Counted from the first letter of the stretch, positions 8,124 through 16,183 are shown. The stretch: DNA of 64,000 bases from Nonomuraea soli (GCF_013761175.1 NZ_JACDUR010000010.1:62001-126000), one strand, 5' to 3'. Notes: generated by a model from the sequence alone, not told the origin. Numbers and translations are program-made.

Positions 8124-8801
8124 ATGCGCGGCCTTGTCTCCCGCCGTTCGCAGGGACCGGCCGCCGCACTGTTGACGATATGTGCCCTCATTTCGGGCTG
8201 CACCTACGCCATCGGCGAATCCGCCGCCGATCCCGTGCCCACGCCCGTCATGCAGAAGGCCGCCCCCGTGATGATGGTCGTCGGCGACAGCTTCACCGTC
8301 GGCTCGGGCCCGGTGCCCGCCTGGGGAAGCTACGCCTCGGAGACCGCCAGGCTGCTGCGCTGGCAGCCGGTCATCGCGGGCGCGGGCGGCACCGGCTACG
8401 TCAACCGCGGGCGCGTCGGCCGCAACTTCCAGGAGTCGTTCGAGGCCGAGCTGGCCTGGCGCCCCGCCCCCGACCTGGTGGTCCTCTCGGGCGGCCACAA
8501 CGACCGCCGCTGGACCACCCTGAAGGTGCGGCAGGCGGCCTCGTCGCTGCTGTGGGCGGTGCGCGGCCGGTGGCCGGAGACGCGCATCGTCATGCTGGGG
8601 CCGCTGTGGATGGGCAAGCCCCCGCCCAAGGCGTTCGCGGTGCGCGACGCGCTCGCCGAGGTGGCCGAGAGGGAGGGTGTGCACTTCGTCGATCCGATGC
8701 GGCGCCGGTGGACGGGACACGTCCTGCCCGACGGCGTGCATCCGACGGCCGCTGGCCACCGCGAACTGGCACGGTGGCTGGCGGAGAAGCTGAAGAGCTG
8801 A
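8124..8801 (+). CDS. SGNH/GDSL-family hydrolase lipoprotein
   Basis: The 225-residue product starts MRGLVSRRSQGPAAALL and has a lipobox ISGC with Cys24, so it should be membrane-anchored outside. The catalytic blocks of SGNH esterases are visible: GDSFTVGSG (nucleophile Ser, block I), the glycine block AGAGGTGYVN, the asparagine block SGGHNDRR, and DGVHPTAAGH with the Asp-x-x-His dyad near the C-terminus. The substrate, probably an acyl ester on a cell-wall glycan or lipid, cannot be deduced. I chose the ATG at 8124, preceded by GAGGTGG, over an upstream in-frame start lying in the opposing AlaX gene. Confidence 0.85.
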   Translation: MRGLVSRRSQGPAAALLTICALISGCTYAIGESAADPVPTPVMQKAAPVMMVVGDSFTVGSGPVPAWGSYASETARLLRWQPVIAGAGGTGYVNRGRVGRNFQESFEAELAWRPAPDLVVLSGGHNDRRWTTLKVRQAASSLLWAVRGRWPETRIVMLGPLWMGKPPPKAFAVRDALAEVAEREGVHFVDPMRRRWTGHVLPDGVHPTAAGHRELARWLAEKLKS

Positions 8802-8805
8802 CGGC

Positions 8806-8832
8806 CTACCAGGGCTACCAGGGCTACCAGGG
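8806..8832. repeat. Three tandem copies of CTACCAGGG
   Basis: Positions 8806-8814, 8815-8823 and 8824-8832 are identical 9-mers between two convergent genes. On the minus strand each unit reads Pro-Trp-stop, so the last coding unit provides the stop of the DUF2516 gene and the other two lie just after it. Confidence 0.8.
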
Positions 8833-9192
8833 GCCGTAGGGGCCCTGGTTGCCGCCGCGGCCGCCCATGCCCTTCACGGCGGGCTTGACGTCGACGATGT
8901 AGATGGTCGCCGCGATCACCGCGGCGATGGAGAACAGGCCCAGGCCGATCCCGATGAACTGCTGCGTGCCGACGGTCAGGAAGGCCAGCAGGTAGCTGTA
9001 GGCGCCGGCCCCGGAGAAGAGGGCGGCCAGGCCGGTGATGAGCAGCCAGATCGGCTTCTTGAGCTTGCCCGCCGCCAGGAAGGCGTTGGGCTGCACGCGT
9101 GCGGCATGGGCGAAGGCGTAGATCGACATGCCGAAGATGACGGCGGCGAGCACCAGGAAAAGCAGGTTGAATACGCCGTTGATCAGACCCAT
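8824..9192 (-). CDS. DUF2516 family membrane protein
   Basis: This 122-residue protein has three predicted membrane helices (about 5-28, 45-68 and 75-100) and a short glycine-rich tail ending GPYGPW. It matches DUF2516, a family with no known function that in actinobacteria sits beside an HbhA-like gene and an XRE regulator (Rv0474-Rv0476 in Mycobacterium tuberculosis). The same order is present here, reading leftward: regulator, HbhA-like, hairpin, DUF2516. The stop lies inside the 9-bp tandem repeat. Confidence 0.8.
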   Translation of the reverse strand: MGLINGVFNLLFLVLAAVIFGMSIYAFAHAARVQPNAFLAAGKLKKPIWLLITGLAALFSGAGAYSYLLAFLTVGTQQFIGIGLGLFSIAAVIAATIYIVDVKPAVKGMGGRGGNQGPYGPW

Positions 9193-9240
9193 CTTCTCTC
9201 CCGCTCGTCCTCGCTGCGACCGAACCCCAGCCTATACGCG

Positions 9241-9270
9241 AAGAGCCCGTCCCCAGGGGGACGGGCTCTT
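9241..9270 (-). terminator. Hairpin after the HbhA-like gene
   Basis: AAGAGCCCGTCC pairs perfectly with GGACGGGCTCTT around a six-base loop, starting 8 bases beyond the HbhA-like stop. There is no T-run, which is common for actinobacterial terminators. It separates HbhA-like from DUF2516. Confidence 0.75.
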
Positions 9271-9278
9271 GCGAAATG

Positions 9279-9701
9279 TCAGGCCTTGGTGGTGGGCTTG
9301 GCGGTGGTGCGCGGCTTCTTCACCGGAGCGGCCTTGGGCGGCTCGGCGGCCACGGAGACCTCCTCCAGCTCCAGCGCGGCCTCGCCGCTGGCCTTGCTGA
9401 CGACCTTGCGGCCGCGGGTGACCGACGCCTCGTAGATGTCGGTCGCGGCGGCGCTGACCTGGTCGGCGTACACGCGGGCCTTGCTGGGCAGGTCGCGGAC
9501 GATGTCCTCGGCCTTGGTGGCGGCCGCGCGGCTCTTCTCGGGAAGCTCGCGGGCCAGGTCGCCGGTGCTGACCTGGGTGCCGAGCTTCTGCAGCTGGCCG
9601 GGCAGCTCGCGGAGCTTCTCGACCAGGAAGTCGCCGGCGCCGGCGACGGCGTAGAACGGCTTGGACTCGGTGAACTTCTTGACCTCGGTGGCGAGCGTCA
9701 T
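9279..9701 (-). CDS. HbhA-like (heparin-binding hemagglutinin family) protein
   Basis: The 140-residue product is a long amphipathic helix or coiled coil (TEVKKFTESKPFYAVAGAGD, LVEKLRELPGQLQKL, RAAATKAEDIVRDL) followed by a Lys/Pro/Ala-rich tail ending KPRTTAKPTTKA. That is the architecture of mycobacterial HbhA, whose lysine-rich C-terminus binds heparan sulfate. In non-pathogens the role is unknown and may be in membrane or lipid-domain organisation. It follows the XRE regulator by 3 bases, so both form an operon. The YAVAGAGD motif is typical of the family. Confidence 0.78.
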   Translation of the reverse strand: MTLATEVKKFTESKPFYAVAGAGDFLVEKLRELPGQLQKLGTQVSTGDLARELPEKSRAAATKAEDIVRDLPSKARVYADQVSAAATDIYEASVTRGRKVVSKASGEAALELEEVSVAAEPPKAAPVKKPRTTAKPTTKA

Positions 9702-9704
9702 GTG

Positions 9705-10166
9705 TTACCCCTCCTGGGTGGACTGGTGACGGGTGCCGTTGCTCGAGGTGACCGCTTCGATCGCGGAGAGAAGCTCCTCTGGCAATGGCGACTCGTCGTC
9801 CGCTTGGTCGTCCGGCCCCCCGGCCGGGCGGTTCTCCTTGCGGAACGACTCGTAGATATCGATCAGCACCTGGCGCTGGCGCCCGGTGATGAAGGTGTCG
9901 GCCCGGATCGCGGCGATCACGTCGCTCGGTGGCTCGCGGTCCTCGATGAGGCCCGCCTGCACGTAGAGCGCCTGGGCGGAGATGTGCAGACCCTTGGCGA
10001 TCTGGTTCAGGATCTCCGCGCTCGGCTTGCGCAGGCCACGCTCGATCTGGCTCAGGTACGGATTGGACACGCCCGCTTGCTCGGCGAGCTGGCGAAGAGA
10101 GATCTTCGCCTGCTGGCGTTGCTCACGGATGTATTCACCGATCGAGCCGACCTTGGGTAGTGCCAT
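9705..10166 (-). CDS. XRE-family helix-turn-helix regulator
   Basis: The 153-residue protein has an N-terminal Cro/C1-type HTH at about residues 10-65 (YIREQRQQAKISLRQLAEQA, then GVSNPYLSQIERGLRKPS), followed by an all-helical middle (ALYVQAGLIEDREPPSDVI) and an acidic disordered tail. It heads the operon with the HbhA-like gene, as Rv0474 does with hbhA. A 12-bp palindrome 24 bases upstream of its start suggests autoregulation. The ligand, if any, is unknown. Confidence 0.85.
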   Translation of the reverse strand: MALPKVGSIGEYIREQRQQAKISLRQLAEQAGVSNPYLSQIERGLRKPSAEILNQIAKGLHISAQALYVQAGLIEDREPPSDVIAAIRADTFITGRQRQVLIDIYESFRKENRPAGGPDDQADDESPLPEELLSAIEAVTSSNGTRHQSTQEG

Positions 10167-10190
10167 GCCTCATAGTCTGCCTCGCGGTGC

Positions 10191-10202
10191 TTGCAATTGC
10201 AA
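10191..10202. promoter_or_regulatory. Palindrome TTGCAATTGCAA upstream of the XRE regulator
   Basis: This perfect 12-bp palindrome lies between the M56 peptidase stop (10231) and the regulator start (10166). A degenerate related element (TGCTAGCAATAGTTAGC) follows about 7 bases further upstream. The position fits an autoregulatory operator of the HTH protein. Confidence 0.5.
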
Positions 10203-10230
10203 ACGGAGTGCTAGCAATAGTTAGCGCAGG

Positions 10231-11133
10231 TCAGAGCGGGATTACCCACAAAAACGGCGCAGATGTGGTGAGAATCACGCAGAACGTCAGGATTCCATAG
10301 CGCATCCCGCGCGACAGGCCGGGGCCCGGCTTGATCAGCCGGTCGACCCGCGCCATCACGTGCGACTGCGCCCCGAGCATGCCGTGCGGGGCGGGCATCG
10401 CGCCTGCCGTACCGAACCTGAGCAGCGCGGTCGCGAGGCGGCGGGGGGAGACGTGGCGGCGGGCCCAGTCGTCGGCGGCCATCTCGATGAGCAGCTCGAC
10501 CTGCGACTGCGCCTCGGCGACCACCTTCGACCACGGCAGGGCGGCGCGCAGCGCGCCGAAGGGCAGCAGCACCAGGTCGTGGCGCTCGCGCACGTGCGCC
10601 GCCTCGTGGGCGAGCACAGCGGCGAGCTCGTCCTGCGACAGCAGCTCCATCGTGCCCGCGCTGACGACGACCTCGGAGTTCCAGCCGGGCACGCAGTAGG
10701 CGGCGGCGCTCGGGTGGTCGAGCACGCGCACGCCGGGGATCTCGGGGTCTTCGCGGGCGATGAGAGCCAGCAGCATGCGGTGGCGGCGGCGGGCGCGCAG
10801 GGTCTGGACCCCGGCGGAGACGGTCACGGCGATGAGGACCGCCAGCAGCGACAGTCCGGCGATGAGCGCGAGCAGGTGCGGAAGGTCCCACGAGCCCGAC
10901 GGCGAGCCGCCGCCGGCGAAGGCGACCAGGCCTTGGAGCACGCCCTGGTCATAGGGCTGAACGGCATAGGCCAGCAGGGCGCCCACGCTGGCCAGCCCCC
11001 AGGCGACGCCGAGCGCCTGCCACAGGAGGATCGCCACGCGAGGAGCGCGGTAGGTCCACCGCGCGGAAGTGAAGCGCCAGGCGCCGAGCGCGCAGCCCAG
11101 GGCCAGCGCGGCCAGCACCGCCGCGGTGATCAC
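10231..11133 (-). CDS. M56/M48-family membrane zinc metallopeptidase (BlaR-like)
   Basis: The 300-residue protein has N-terminal membrane helices (ITAAVLAALALGCALGAW; about 35-65; 90-115), then a cytosolic or peripheral peptidase domain with the zinc motif HEAAH at about residues 176-180 and a downstream EMAADDWARR helix providing the third ligand. A last membrane helix near residues 275-297 closes it. It lacks the penicillin-sensor domain of true BlaR1. Its start overlaps the BlaI-type regulator stop by four bases (ATGA), the standard BlaI-M56 pair seen also as Rv1846c-Rv1845c. It probably cleaves the repressor or another target on an unknown signal. Confidence 0.85.
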   Translation of the reverse strand: MITAAVLAALALGCALGAWRFTSARWTYRAPRVAILLWQALGVAWGLASVGALLAYAVQPYDQGVLQGLVAFAGGGSPSGSWDLPHLLALIAGLSLLAVLIAVTVSAGVQTLRARRRHRMLLALIAREDPEIPGVRVLDHPSAAAYCVPGWNSEVVVSAGTMELLSQDELAAVLAHEAAHVRERHDLVLLPFGALRAALPWSKVVAEAQSQVELLIEMAADDWARRHVSPRRLATALLRFGTAGAMPAPHGMLGAQSHVMARVDRLIKPGPGLSRGMRYGILTFCVILTTSAPFLWVIPL

Positions 11134-11492
11134 TCTTCCTCCAGCTCCAACAACGCCTTGCGCAGGATCTCCGCCTCGTCGCCCGAAACGGCCTTGGCGA
11201 AGCGTGCGAGGGCGGCCGAACGGTCACCCGTCATGTCGAGAGCCTCCAGCATAAGCTCGGCGACGTAGGAGTCGCGGCTTTCCGCCGGTTCGTAACGCCA
11301 TGCCCGGCCGTCGCGGGTGCGCTCAAGGAAACCTTTGCGGGTCAGGCGGTCCAGGACGGTCATGACGGTGGTGGGCGCCAGATCGCGCTCGGCGATGAGG
11401 CGGCCGACCTCCCGGGCCGTCAGGGGAGTGTTCTCCGCCCAGAGGATGTCCATGATGCTGCGTTCGAGCTCGCCTAGACCCTTCACACTCAC
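11130..11492 (-). CDS. BlaI/MecI/CopY-family transcriptional repressor
   Basis: The 120-residue product from the GTG at 11492 reads MSVKGLGELERSIMDILW and contains the penicillinase-repressor winged helix (TAREVGRLIAERDLAPTTVM, TVLDRLTRKGFLERTRDGRAW) followed by a dimerisation helix region. A second GTG two codons later is an equally plausible start. An operator-like palindrome lies 4 bases upstream, implying a very short or absent leader. It is coupled to the M56 peptidase by a 4-base overlap. The pair may respond to cell-envelope stress; target genes beyond itself are not evident here. Confidence 0.85.
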   Translation of the reverse strand: MSVKGLGELERSIMDILWAENTPLTAREVGRLIAERDLAPTTVMTVLDRLTRKGFLERTRDGRAWRYEPAESRDSYVAELMLEALDMTGDRSAALARFAKAVSGDEAEILRKALLELEEE

Positions 11493-11496
11493 CAGC

Positions 11497-11506
11497 GTAG
11501 TACTAC
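11497..11506. promoter_or_regulatory. Candidate BlaI operator, GTAGTACTAC
   Basis: This perfect 10-bp palindrome sits directly upstream of the BlaI-type start. BlaI/MecI proteins bind TACTACA/TGTAGTA-like dyads, and TACTACA occurs here on the plus strand. Autorepression is the likely use. Confidence 0.55.
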
Positions 11507-11557
11507 AGAGCGTCGAGCAGGCAGGCGGGGAGACATATCTCACTCGCCGGGGAGCCC

Positions 11558-12334
11558 TCACGGCGCCACGCAGCTCCAGGGCACACTCAGCTCACCCAGC
11601 CGCCATCGTGCCCGGCCGCCCAGTGGCGGGTGGCGGAAGACCGGCCAGTCCTGGGCCAGCAGCCCGGTCGCCCGCAGCCATCGTTGCCGCCGCCCGTGGT
11701 TCTCGTACGGCGCGGCGTGCGCCCAGGCGCGGTCCCAGTCGCGCAGGAAGGTGTGGATGCGCTCGCCGGGCACGTTGCGGTGGATGAGCGTCTTGGGCAG
11801 CCGGTCGGCCAGGTCGGAGGGGCGCTCGAAGGCGTCGAAGCGGGCGGAGAAGGTGAGCGTGCGCGGCCCTTCGCGATCGAGGCCGGCCCACACCGCCCGG
11901 TGGCCGGTCTCCGAGCAGGTGCCCTCCACCAGGACTCCGCCGGAGGCGAGTTTGCCGGTCAGCAGCTCCCAGTACGACCACGCCTCCGCCTCGCCGTACT
12001 GCCTGAGCACGTTGAACGCCCTGATCAGGGTCGGCGGCCGGTCGACGGGCAGCTCGAACCCGCCGAGCCTGAAGCTCAGGCCGGGCCGTTCGTACGGCTT
12101 GGCGACGGCGACCCTGGCAGGGTCGATCTCGATGCCGACGACCTGCGCGCCTCCCAGGCGCTGGAAGAGCTCCAGCGTCGTGACGGGGGAGGCGCCGTAG
12201 CCCAGGTCCACGATCAGGGGCCGGTCGGCGGTCCTGAGCAGATGCCCGTGGGCGGCCAGGATCCACCGGTCGGCACGGCGCAGCCGGTTGACACCCGTGG
12301 TGCCGCGCGTGATCGTCCCGACCGGTCTGGCCAT
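11558..12334 (-). CDS. Class I SAM-dependent methyltransferase
   Basis: The 258-residue protein shows the SAM-binding motif I LIVDLGYGASPVTTLEL near residue 45 and motif II-like QVVGIEIDPARVAVA, followed by an RAFNVLRQY segment and a post-I region GVLVEGTCSETG. The domain ends in a variable C-terminal half rich in Arg and Trp. I take the ATG at 12334, giving MARPVGTITRG. It is 4 bases downstream of the SDR stop, so the two genes are co-transcribed. The methyl acceptor cannot be named. Confidence 0.75.
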   Translation of the reverse strand: MARPVGTITRGTTGVNRLRRADRWILAAHGHLLRTADRPLIVDLGYGASPVTTLELFQRLGGAQVVGIEIDPARVAVAKPYERPGLSFRLGGFELPVDRPPTLIRAFNVLRQYGEAEAWSYWELLTGKLASGGVLVEGTCSETGHRAVWAGLDREGPRTLTFSARFDAFERPSDLADRLPKTLIHRNVPGERIHTFLRDWDRAWAHAAPYENHGRRQRWLRATGLLAQDWPVFRHPPLGGRARWRLGELSVPWSCVAP

Positions 12335-12338
12335 GCGG

Positions 12339-13079
12339 CTAATTCTCCCGGTGGACCTTGTGCTGTGCGGCCTGGGCGCGCGGCCGGATGACGAGCCGGT
12401 CGATGTTGACGTGCCAGGGCCGCGTGACGGTCCAGGCGATGGCGTCGGCCACGTCGTCGGCGACCAGCGGTCCTGGCACACCCTCGTAGACCTTGTGGGC
12501 GCGCTCGGAGTCGCCGCGGAAACGGGTGAGGGAGAACTCCTCGGTCTGGACCATGCCGGGGGCGATCTCGATGATGCGCAGCGGCTGGCCGACCAGTTCC
12601 AGCCGGAGGGTCTCGACCATGGAGGTCTGGGCGTGCTTGGCGGCGCAGTAGCCGCCGCCGCCCTCGTAGGAGACCAGTCCGGCGACGCTCGTCAGCATGA
12701 CGAGGACGCCGTCGCCCGTGGCGACCAGCTTGGGCAGCAGGGCCTGGGTCATGCGCAGGGAGCCGAGCACGTTGATGTCGTACATGCGCTGCCAGTCGTC
12801 GATGCGCCCTTCGGCGACGGACTCCAGGCCGATCGCGCCCCCGGCGTTGTTGACGAGCACGTCGACGCGCTCCAGGGACCCCGCCAGGGAGTCGACGGAT
12901 TCCTGTGACGTAACGTCGAGGACAAAGGGGGTTATGTCCGAAATTTCGGACGCAAGCTTCTCCAGGCGGTCACCACGCCTGGCCGCCGCCACCACGTGAA
13001 ATCCCTCAGCGGCCAGCCTGCGGGCGGTCGCCTCGCCGATCCCGCTGCTGGCGCCGGTCACCACAGCCGTCTTCTTCAT
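12339..13079 (-). CDS. SDR-family oxidoreductase
   Basis: The 246-residue protein has the classical SDR features: TGASSGIG nucleotide-binding turn at about residue 8-15, NNAGG at about 80, a catalytic Ser in LTSVAGL, and the YCAAK (YxxxK) catalytic pair near 148-152, followed by APGMVQTE. It should use NAD(P)H on an unknown alcohol or ketone. A homologous SDR (Rv0484c) lies just before mshA in mycobacteria, matching the order here. I chose the ATG at 13079 (MKKTAVVTG) rather than one four codons upstream. It is divergent from mshA. Confidence 0.85.
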   Translation of the reverse strand: MKKTAVVTGASSGIGEATARRLAAEGFHVVAAARRGDRLEKLASEISDITPFVLDVTSQESVDSLAGSLERVDVLVNNAGGAIGLESVAEGRIDDWQRMYDINVLGSLRMTQALLPKLVATGDGVLVMLTSVAGLVSYEGGGGYCAAKHAQTSMVETLRLELVGQPLRIIEIAPGMVQTEEFSLTRFRGDSERAHKVYEGVPGPLVADDVADAIAWTVTRPWHVNIDRLVIRPRAQAAQHKVHREN

Positions 13080-13151
13080 GGGGCCAACCATAATGTGCCG
13101 GGAATGTCGCGTTGACCTGGATGGTTAGCAACCTTTTGGAGGTGATGTCCG

Positions 13152-14420
13152 GTGCGGCGCAGACGCGTGAACCGGGTCGCGACGATCAGCATGCACACGT
13201 CACCACTCGATCAGCCCGGCACGGGTGACGCGGGTGGCATGAACGTCTACATCGTCGAATCCGCAAAACGGCTCGCGCAGCTGGGGGTGGAGGTCGAGAT
13301 CTTCACCCGGCAGACCGGCCGGGACCTGCCGCCGGTCGTCGAGCTCGCGCCCGGCGTCTCCGTGCGGCACGTGACCGCGGGGCCGTACGAGGAACTGGAC
13401 CGCGCGGACATGCCCGCGCAGTTGTGCGCGTTCCTGTCGGGCGTGTTGCGGACCGAGGCCATGTACGAGCCGGGCCGCTACGACGTCATCCACTCCCACT
13501 ACTGGCTGTCGGGCCAGGTCGGCTGGCTGGCGAAGGAACGCTGGGGCGTGCCGCTCGTGCACACCATGCACACGATGGCCAAGGTCAAGAACCTGCTGCT
13601 GGCCAAGGGCGACAGGCCCGAGCCCCAGGCACGCGTGCTCGGCGAGGAGCAGGTCGTCGAGGTGGCCGACCGCCTCGTCGCCAACACCGCCGACGAGGCG
13701 CTCGAACTGCGCGAGCTCTACTGCGCCCCCGAGGACCGCGTCGCCGTGGTGAACCCCGGCGTCAACCTCACCGTCTTCCAGCCCGCGTCGCAGGGCGCCG
13801 CCCGTCACCGCCTCGGGCTGCCGCAGAACGCGCACGTGCTGCTGTTCGTCGGACGCATCCAGCCGCTGAAGGCCCCCGACGTGCTGCTGCGCGCCGCCGC
13901 CCGCATGCTCATCGAGGAGCCCTCGCTGCGCGAACGGCTGGTCGTCGCCTGCGTCGGCGGGCCCTCGGGCAACGGACTGGCCCGCCCTGACGTGCTCGTC
14001 GACCTCGCCACGGAGCTGGGCATCTCCGACGTCGTGCGGCTCGTGCCCCCGGCCCCGCAGCACGAGCTCGCCGACTGGTACCGCGCCGCCGACGTGACCG
14101 TCGTACCGTCCTACAACGAGTCGTTCGGCCTCGTCGCCCTCGAATCGCAGGCCTGCGGCACCCCCGTCGCCGCCGCCGCCGTGGGCGGCCTGCGCACCGC
14201 CGTACGCGACGGCGTCTCCGGCGTCCTCGTCGACAGCCACGACCCGCAGGACTGGGCCTCCGTGCTCAACCGCTTCGTCACCAGCCCGCGCTGGCGCGAC
14301 GGGCTGTCGTCGGGAGCACGCGCCCACGCCGCCGCCTTCGGCTGGTCGGCCACCGCCGCACGCCTCATGGAGGTGTACGCGGGAGCCGTCGCCAACGCGT
14401 CTCTTAGGGTTGCGGTATGA
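13152..14420 (+). CDS. mshA: D-inositol-3-phosphate glycosyltransferase
   Basis: MshA transfers GlcNAc from UDP-GlcNAc to 1D-myo-inositol 3-phosphate, the first step of mycothiol synthesis. The 422-residue GT4 protein shows the MshA N-terminus (ISMHTSPLDQPGTGDAGGMN), the acceptor-domain IHSHYWLSGQVGW and HTMHTMAKVKN, and the GT-B donor motifs VGRIQPLKAPDVLL and PSYNESFGLVALESQACGTP. The GTG start at 13152 follows a strong TTGGAGGTGATG. It overlaps the ybjN-like gene by ATGA and the following gpmA and acetyltransferase genes form one operon, as in mycobacteria (Rv0486-Rv0489). Confidence 0.95.
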   Translation: MRRRRVNRVATISMHTSPLDQPGTGDAGGMNVYIVESAKRLAQLGVEVEIFTRQTGRDLPPVVELAPGVSVRHVTAGPYEELDRADMPAQLCAFLSGVLRTEAMYEPGRYDVIHSHYWLSGQVGWLAKERWGVPLVHTMHTMAKVKNLLLAKGDRPEPQARVLGEEQVVEVADRLVANTADEALELRELYCAPEDRVAVVNPGVNLTVFQPASQGAARHRLGLPQNAHVLLFVGRIQPLKAPDVLLRAAARMLIEEPSLRERLVVACVGGPSGNGLARPDVLVDLATELGISDVVRLVPPAPQHELADWYRAADVTVVPSYNESFGLVALESQACGTPVAAAAVGGLRTAVRDGVSGVLVDSHDPQDWASVLNRFVTSPRWRDGLSSGARAHAAAFGWSATAARLMEVYAGAVANASLRVAV

Positions 14421-14878
14421 GGGAGATCCTGAAAGGGCTCGACGTCTCGTTCGAGGAGCCCCGGCCCGGCCACTTCCTGGTCAGGCTGCCCGGACAGCAC
14501 AAGCTCGCCACCATGGCCTGGCTCATCGTCGGCGAGCAGGCGCTGCACGTCGAGGCCTTCTTCTGCCGTCAGCCCGACGAGAACCACGCCGAGTTCTACA
14601 AGTGGCTGCTGACCAAGAACGGCTCCATGTACGGCGTGCACTTCGCCCTCGACCCCGTGGGCGACGTGTACCTGGTGGGGCGCGTCCCGCTGACGGCCAT
14701 CTCGCCTGATGAGATCGACCGCCTGCTCGGCTGCGTGCTCACGTACGCGGACGACGGCTTCGACAAGGCCCTTGAGCTGGGCTTCGCCTCCTCCATCCGG
14801 CGCGAGTGGGCCTGGCGGCTCAAGAACGGCGAGTCCACCGCCAACCTCCAGGCCTTCGCCCGCTTCGCCGCTCCCTAG
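14417..14878 (+). CDS. YbjN domain-containing protein
   Basis: This 153-residue cytosolic protein has the YbjN fold signature (MAWLIVGEQALHVEAFFCRQ, EFYKWLLTKNGSMYGVHFAL, DEIDRLLGCVLTYADD), related to type III secretion chaperone-like folds. It lacks catalytic motifs. Its ATG overlaps the mshA stop by 4 bases, and the gene order mshA-ybjN-gpm is conserved across actinobacteria, hinting at a link with thiol or sugar metabolism. The function is unknown. Confidence 0.85.
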   Translation: MREILKGLDVSFEEPRPGHFLVRLPGQHKLATMAWLIVGEQALHVEAFFCRQPDENHAEFYKWLLTKNGSMYGVHFALDPVGDVYLVGRVPLTAISPDEIDRLLGCVLTYADDGFDKALELGFASSIRREWAWRLKNGESTANLQAFARFAAP

Positions 14879-14888
14879 GATGGCCTTC

Positions 14889-15632
14889 ATGGCTACTTTG
14901 GTGCTGGTACGGCACGGCGAAAGCGAATGGAACGTCAAGGGTCTGTTCACCGGCTGGGTCGACGCCCCGCTGTCGGCGAAGGGCGAGTCCGAGGCGCGGC
15001 GAGCCGGTGAGCTGCTGATCGAGGCCGGCATCCGGCCCGACGTGGTGCACACCAGCCTGCTGAACCGGGCGATCCGCACCGCCAACCTGGCCCTGGAGAC
15101 CGCCGACCTGCAGTGGCTGCCGGTCAAGCGCTCCTGGCGGCTCAACGAGCGCCACTACGGCGCGCTGCAGGGCAAGGACAAGGCGCAGACCAGGGCCGAG
15201 TTCGGCGACGAGCAGTTCATGCTGTGGCGGCGCTCCTTCGACGTGCCGCCGCCCCCCATCGCCGACGGCGACGAATACTCCCAGGTGGGTGACGCCCGCT
15301 ACGCGTCGCTTCCCTCCGAGCTCATGCCGCGCACCGAGTGCCTCAAGGACGTCATCGACCGGGCCCTGCCGTACTGGTACGACCAGATCGTCACCGACAT
15401 GGTCGCCGGCAGGGTCGTCATGGTCGCCGCGCACGGCAACTCGCTGCGCGCACTGGTCAAGCACCTCGACGGCATCTCCGACGAGGCCATCGCGGGCCTC
15501 AACATCCCGACCGGCATCCCGCTCGTCTACGAGCTCGACGCCGACTACCGCCCGGTCACGCCCGGCGGTCGCTACCTCGACCCCGACGCGGCCAAGGCCG
15601 CCATCGAGGCCGTCGCCAACCAGGGCCGCTGA
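14889..15632 (+). CDS. gpmA: 2,3-bisphosphoglycerate-dependent phosphoglycerate mutase
   Basis: GpmA interconverts 3- and 2-phosphoglycerate in glycolysis. The 247-residue protein carries the phosphohistidine motif LVRHGESEWN, the NLKGLFTGW-like VKGLFTGWVD, the RSWRLNERHYGALQGKDK active-site block, and AAHGNSLRALVKHL with the second catalytic His. I use the ATG at 14889 (MATLVLVRHGE), the usual family start, although another in-frame ATG lies three codons upstream. It is the third gene of the mshA operon. Confidence 0.95.
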   Translation: MATLVLVRHGESEWNVKGLFTGWVDAPLSAKGESEARRAGELLIEAGIRPDVVHTSLLNRAIRTANLALETADLQWLPVKRSWRLNERHYGALQGKDKAQTRAEFGDEQFMLWRRSFDVPPPPIADGDEYSQVGDARYASLPSELMPRTECLKDVIDRALPYWYDQIVTDMVAGRVVMVAAHGNSLRALVKHLDGISDEAIAGLNIPTGIPLVYELDADYRPVTPGGRYLDPDAAKAAIEAVANQGR

Positions 15633-16153
15633 TGACCGTCACCCTCCGCCCCGTCGAGCCGCACGACCTCGACGTCTTCGACGCCGAGTTCCAGGGTCAG
15701 GACGGCGCCGGCGCCCACCAGTGGTTCGGCTACCGCAACCCGGTCGCACCCCGCCGGCGCCTGGCCGAGGACGGCATGCTCGGCGAGGAGGGCGGCGTGC
15801 TGACGATCTGCGACAGCGACGAGGTGGCGGGCCGCATCGAGTGGTCCAAGCTCCTGTGGGGACCTCCCGGCACGTCATGGTGCTGGGCGATCGGCATCCG
15901 GGTGCTGGCCGGCTTCCGCGGCCGCGGCATCGGCACCGAGGCGCACCGCCAGGTCGTCGCCTACCTGTTCGACCACACCAGGGCGCAGCGCATCCAGGCC
16001 AACACCGACGTGGCGAACGTGGCCGAGCAGCGCACGCTGGAGAAGGCCGGCTTCACCCGCGAGGGCGTCGTACGGCAGGCACAGTGGCGCGAGGGGCGCT
16101 GGCACGACCAGGTCCTCTACGGGATCACACGCGACGACCACCAGCAGAGGTGA
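15632..16153 (+). CDS. GNAT-family N-acetyltransferase
   Basis: The 173-residue protein begins MTVTLRPVEPHDLDVF and carries the acetyl-CoA binding loop GFRGRGIGTEAHRQ near residue 95 and the C-terminal NVAEQRTLEKAGFTREGV motif of RimJ-like acetyltransferases. Its ATG overlaps the gpmA stop in TGATG, so it is the last gene of the operon, followed directly by a hairpin terminator. Its substrate, amine or protein N-terminus, is unknown. Confidence 0.85.
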   Translation: MTVTLRPVEPHDLDVFDAEFQGQDGAGAHQWFGYRNPVAPRRRLAEDGMLGEEGGVLTICDSDEVAGRIEWSKLLWGPPGTSWCWAIGIRVLAGFRGRGIGTEAHRQVVAYLFDHTRAQRIQANTDVANVAEQRTLEKAGFTREGVVRQAQWREGRWHDQVLYGITRDDHQQR

Positions 16154-16155
16154 CA

Positions 16156-16183
16156 GGGCGCGAGCCGGGTGCGGCTCGCGCCC
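16156..16183. terminator. Bidirectional hairpin terminator
   Basis: GGGCGCGAGCC and GGCTCGCGCCC form an 11-bp perfect stem with a six-base loop, followed by TTCCCCT. It lies between convergent genes and can serve both the mshA operon and the peptidoglycan-binding protein gene. Confidence 0.85.
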
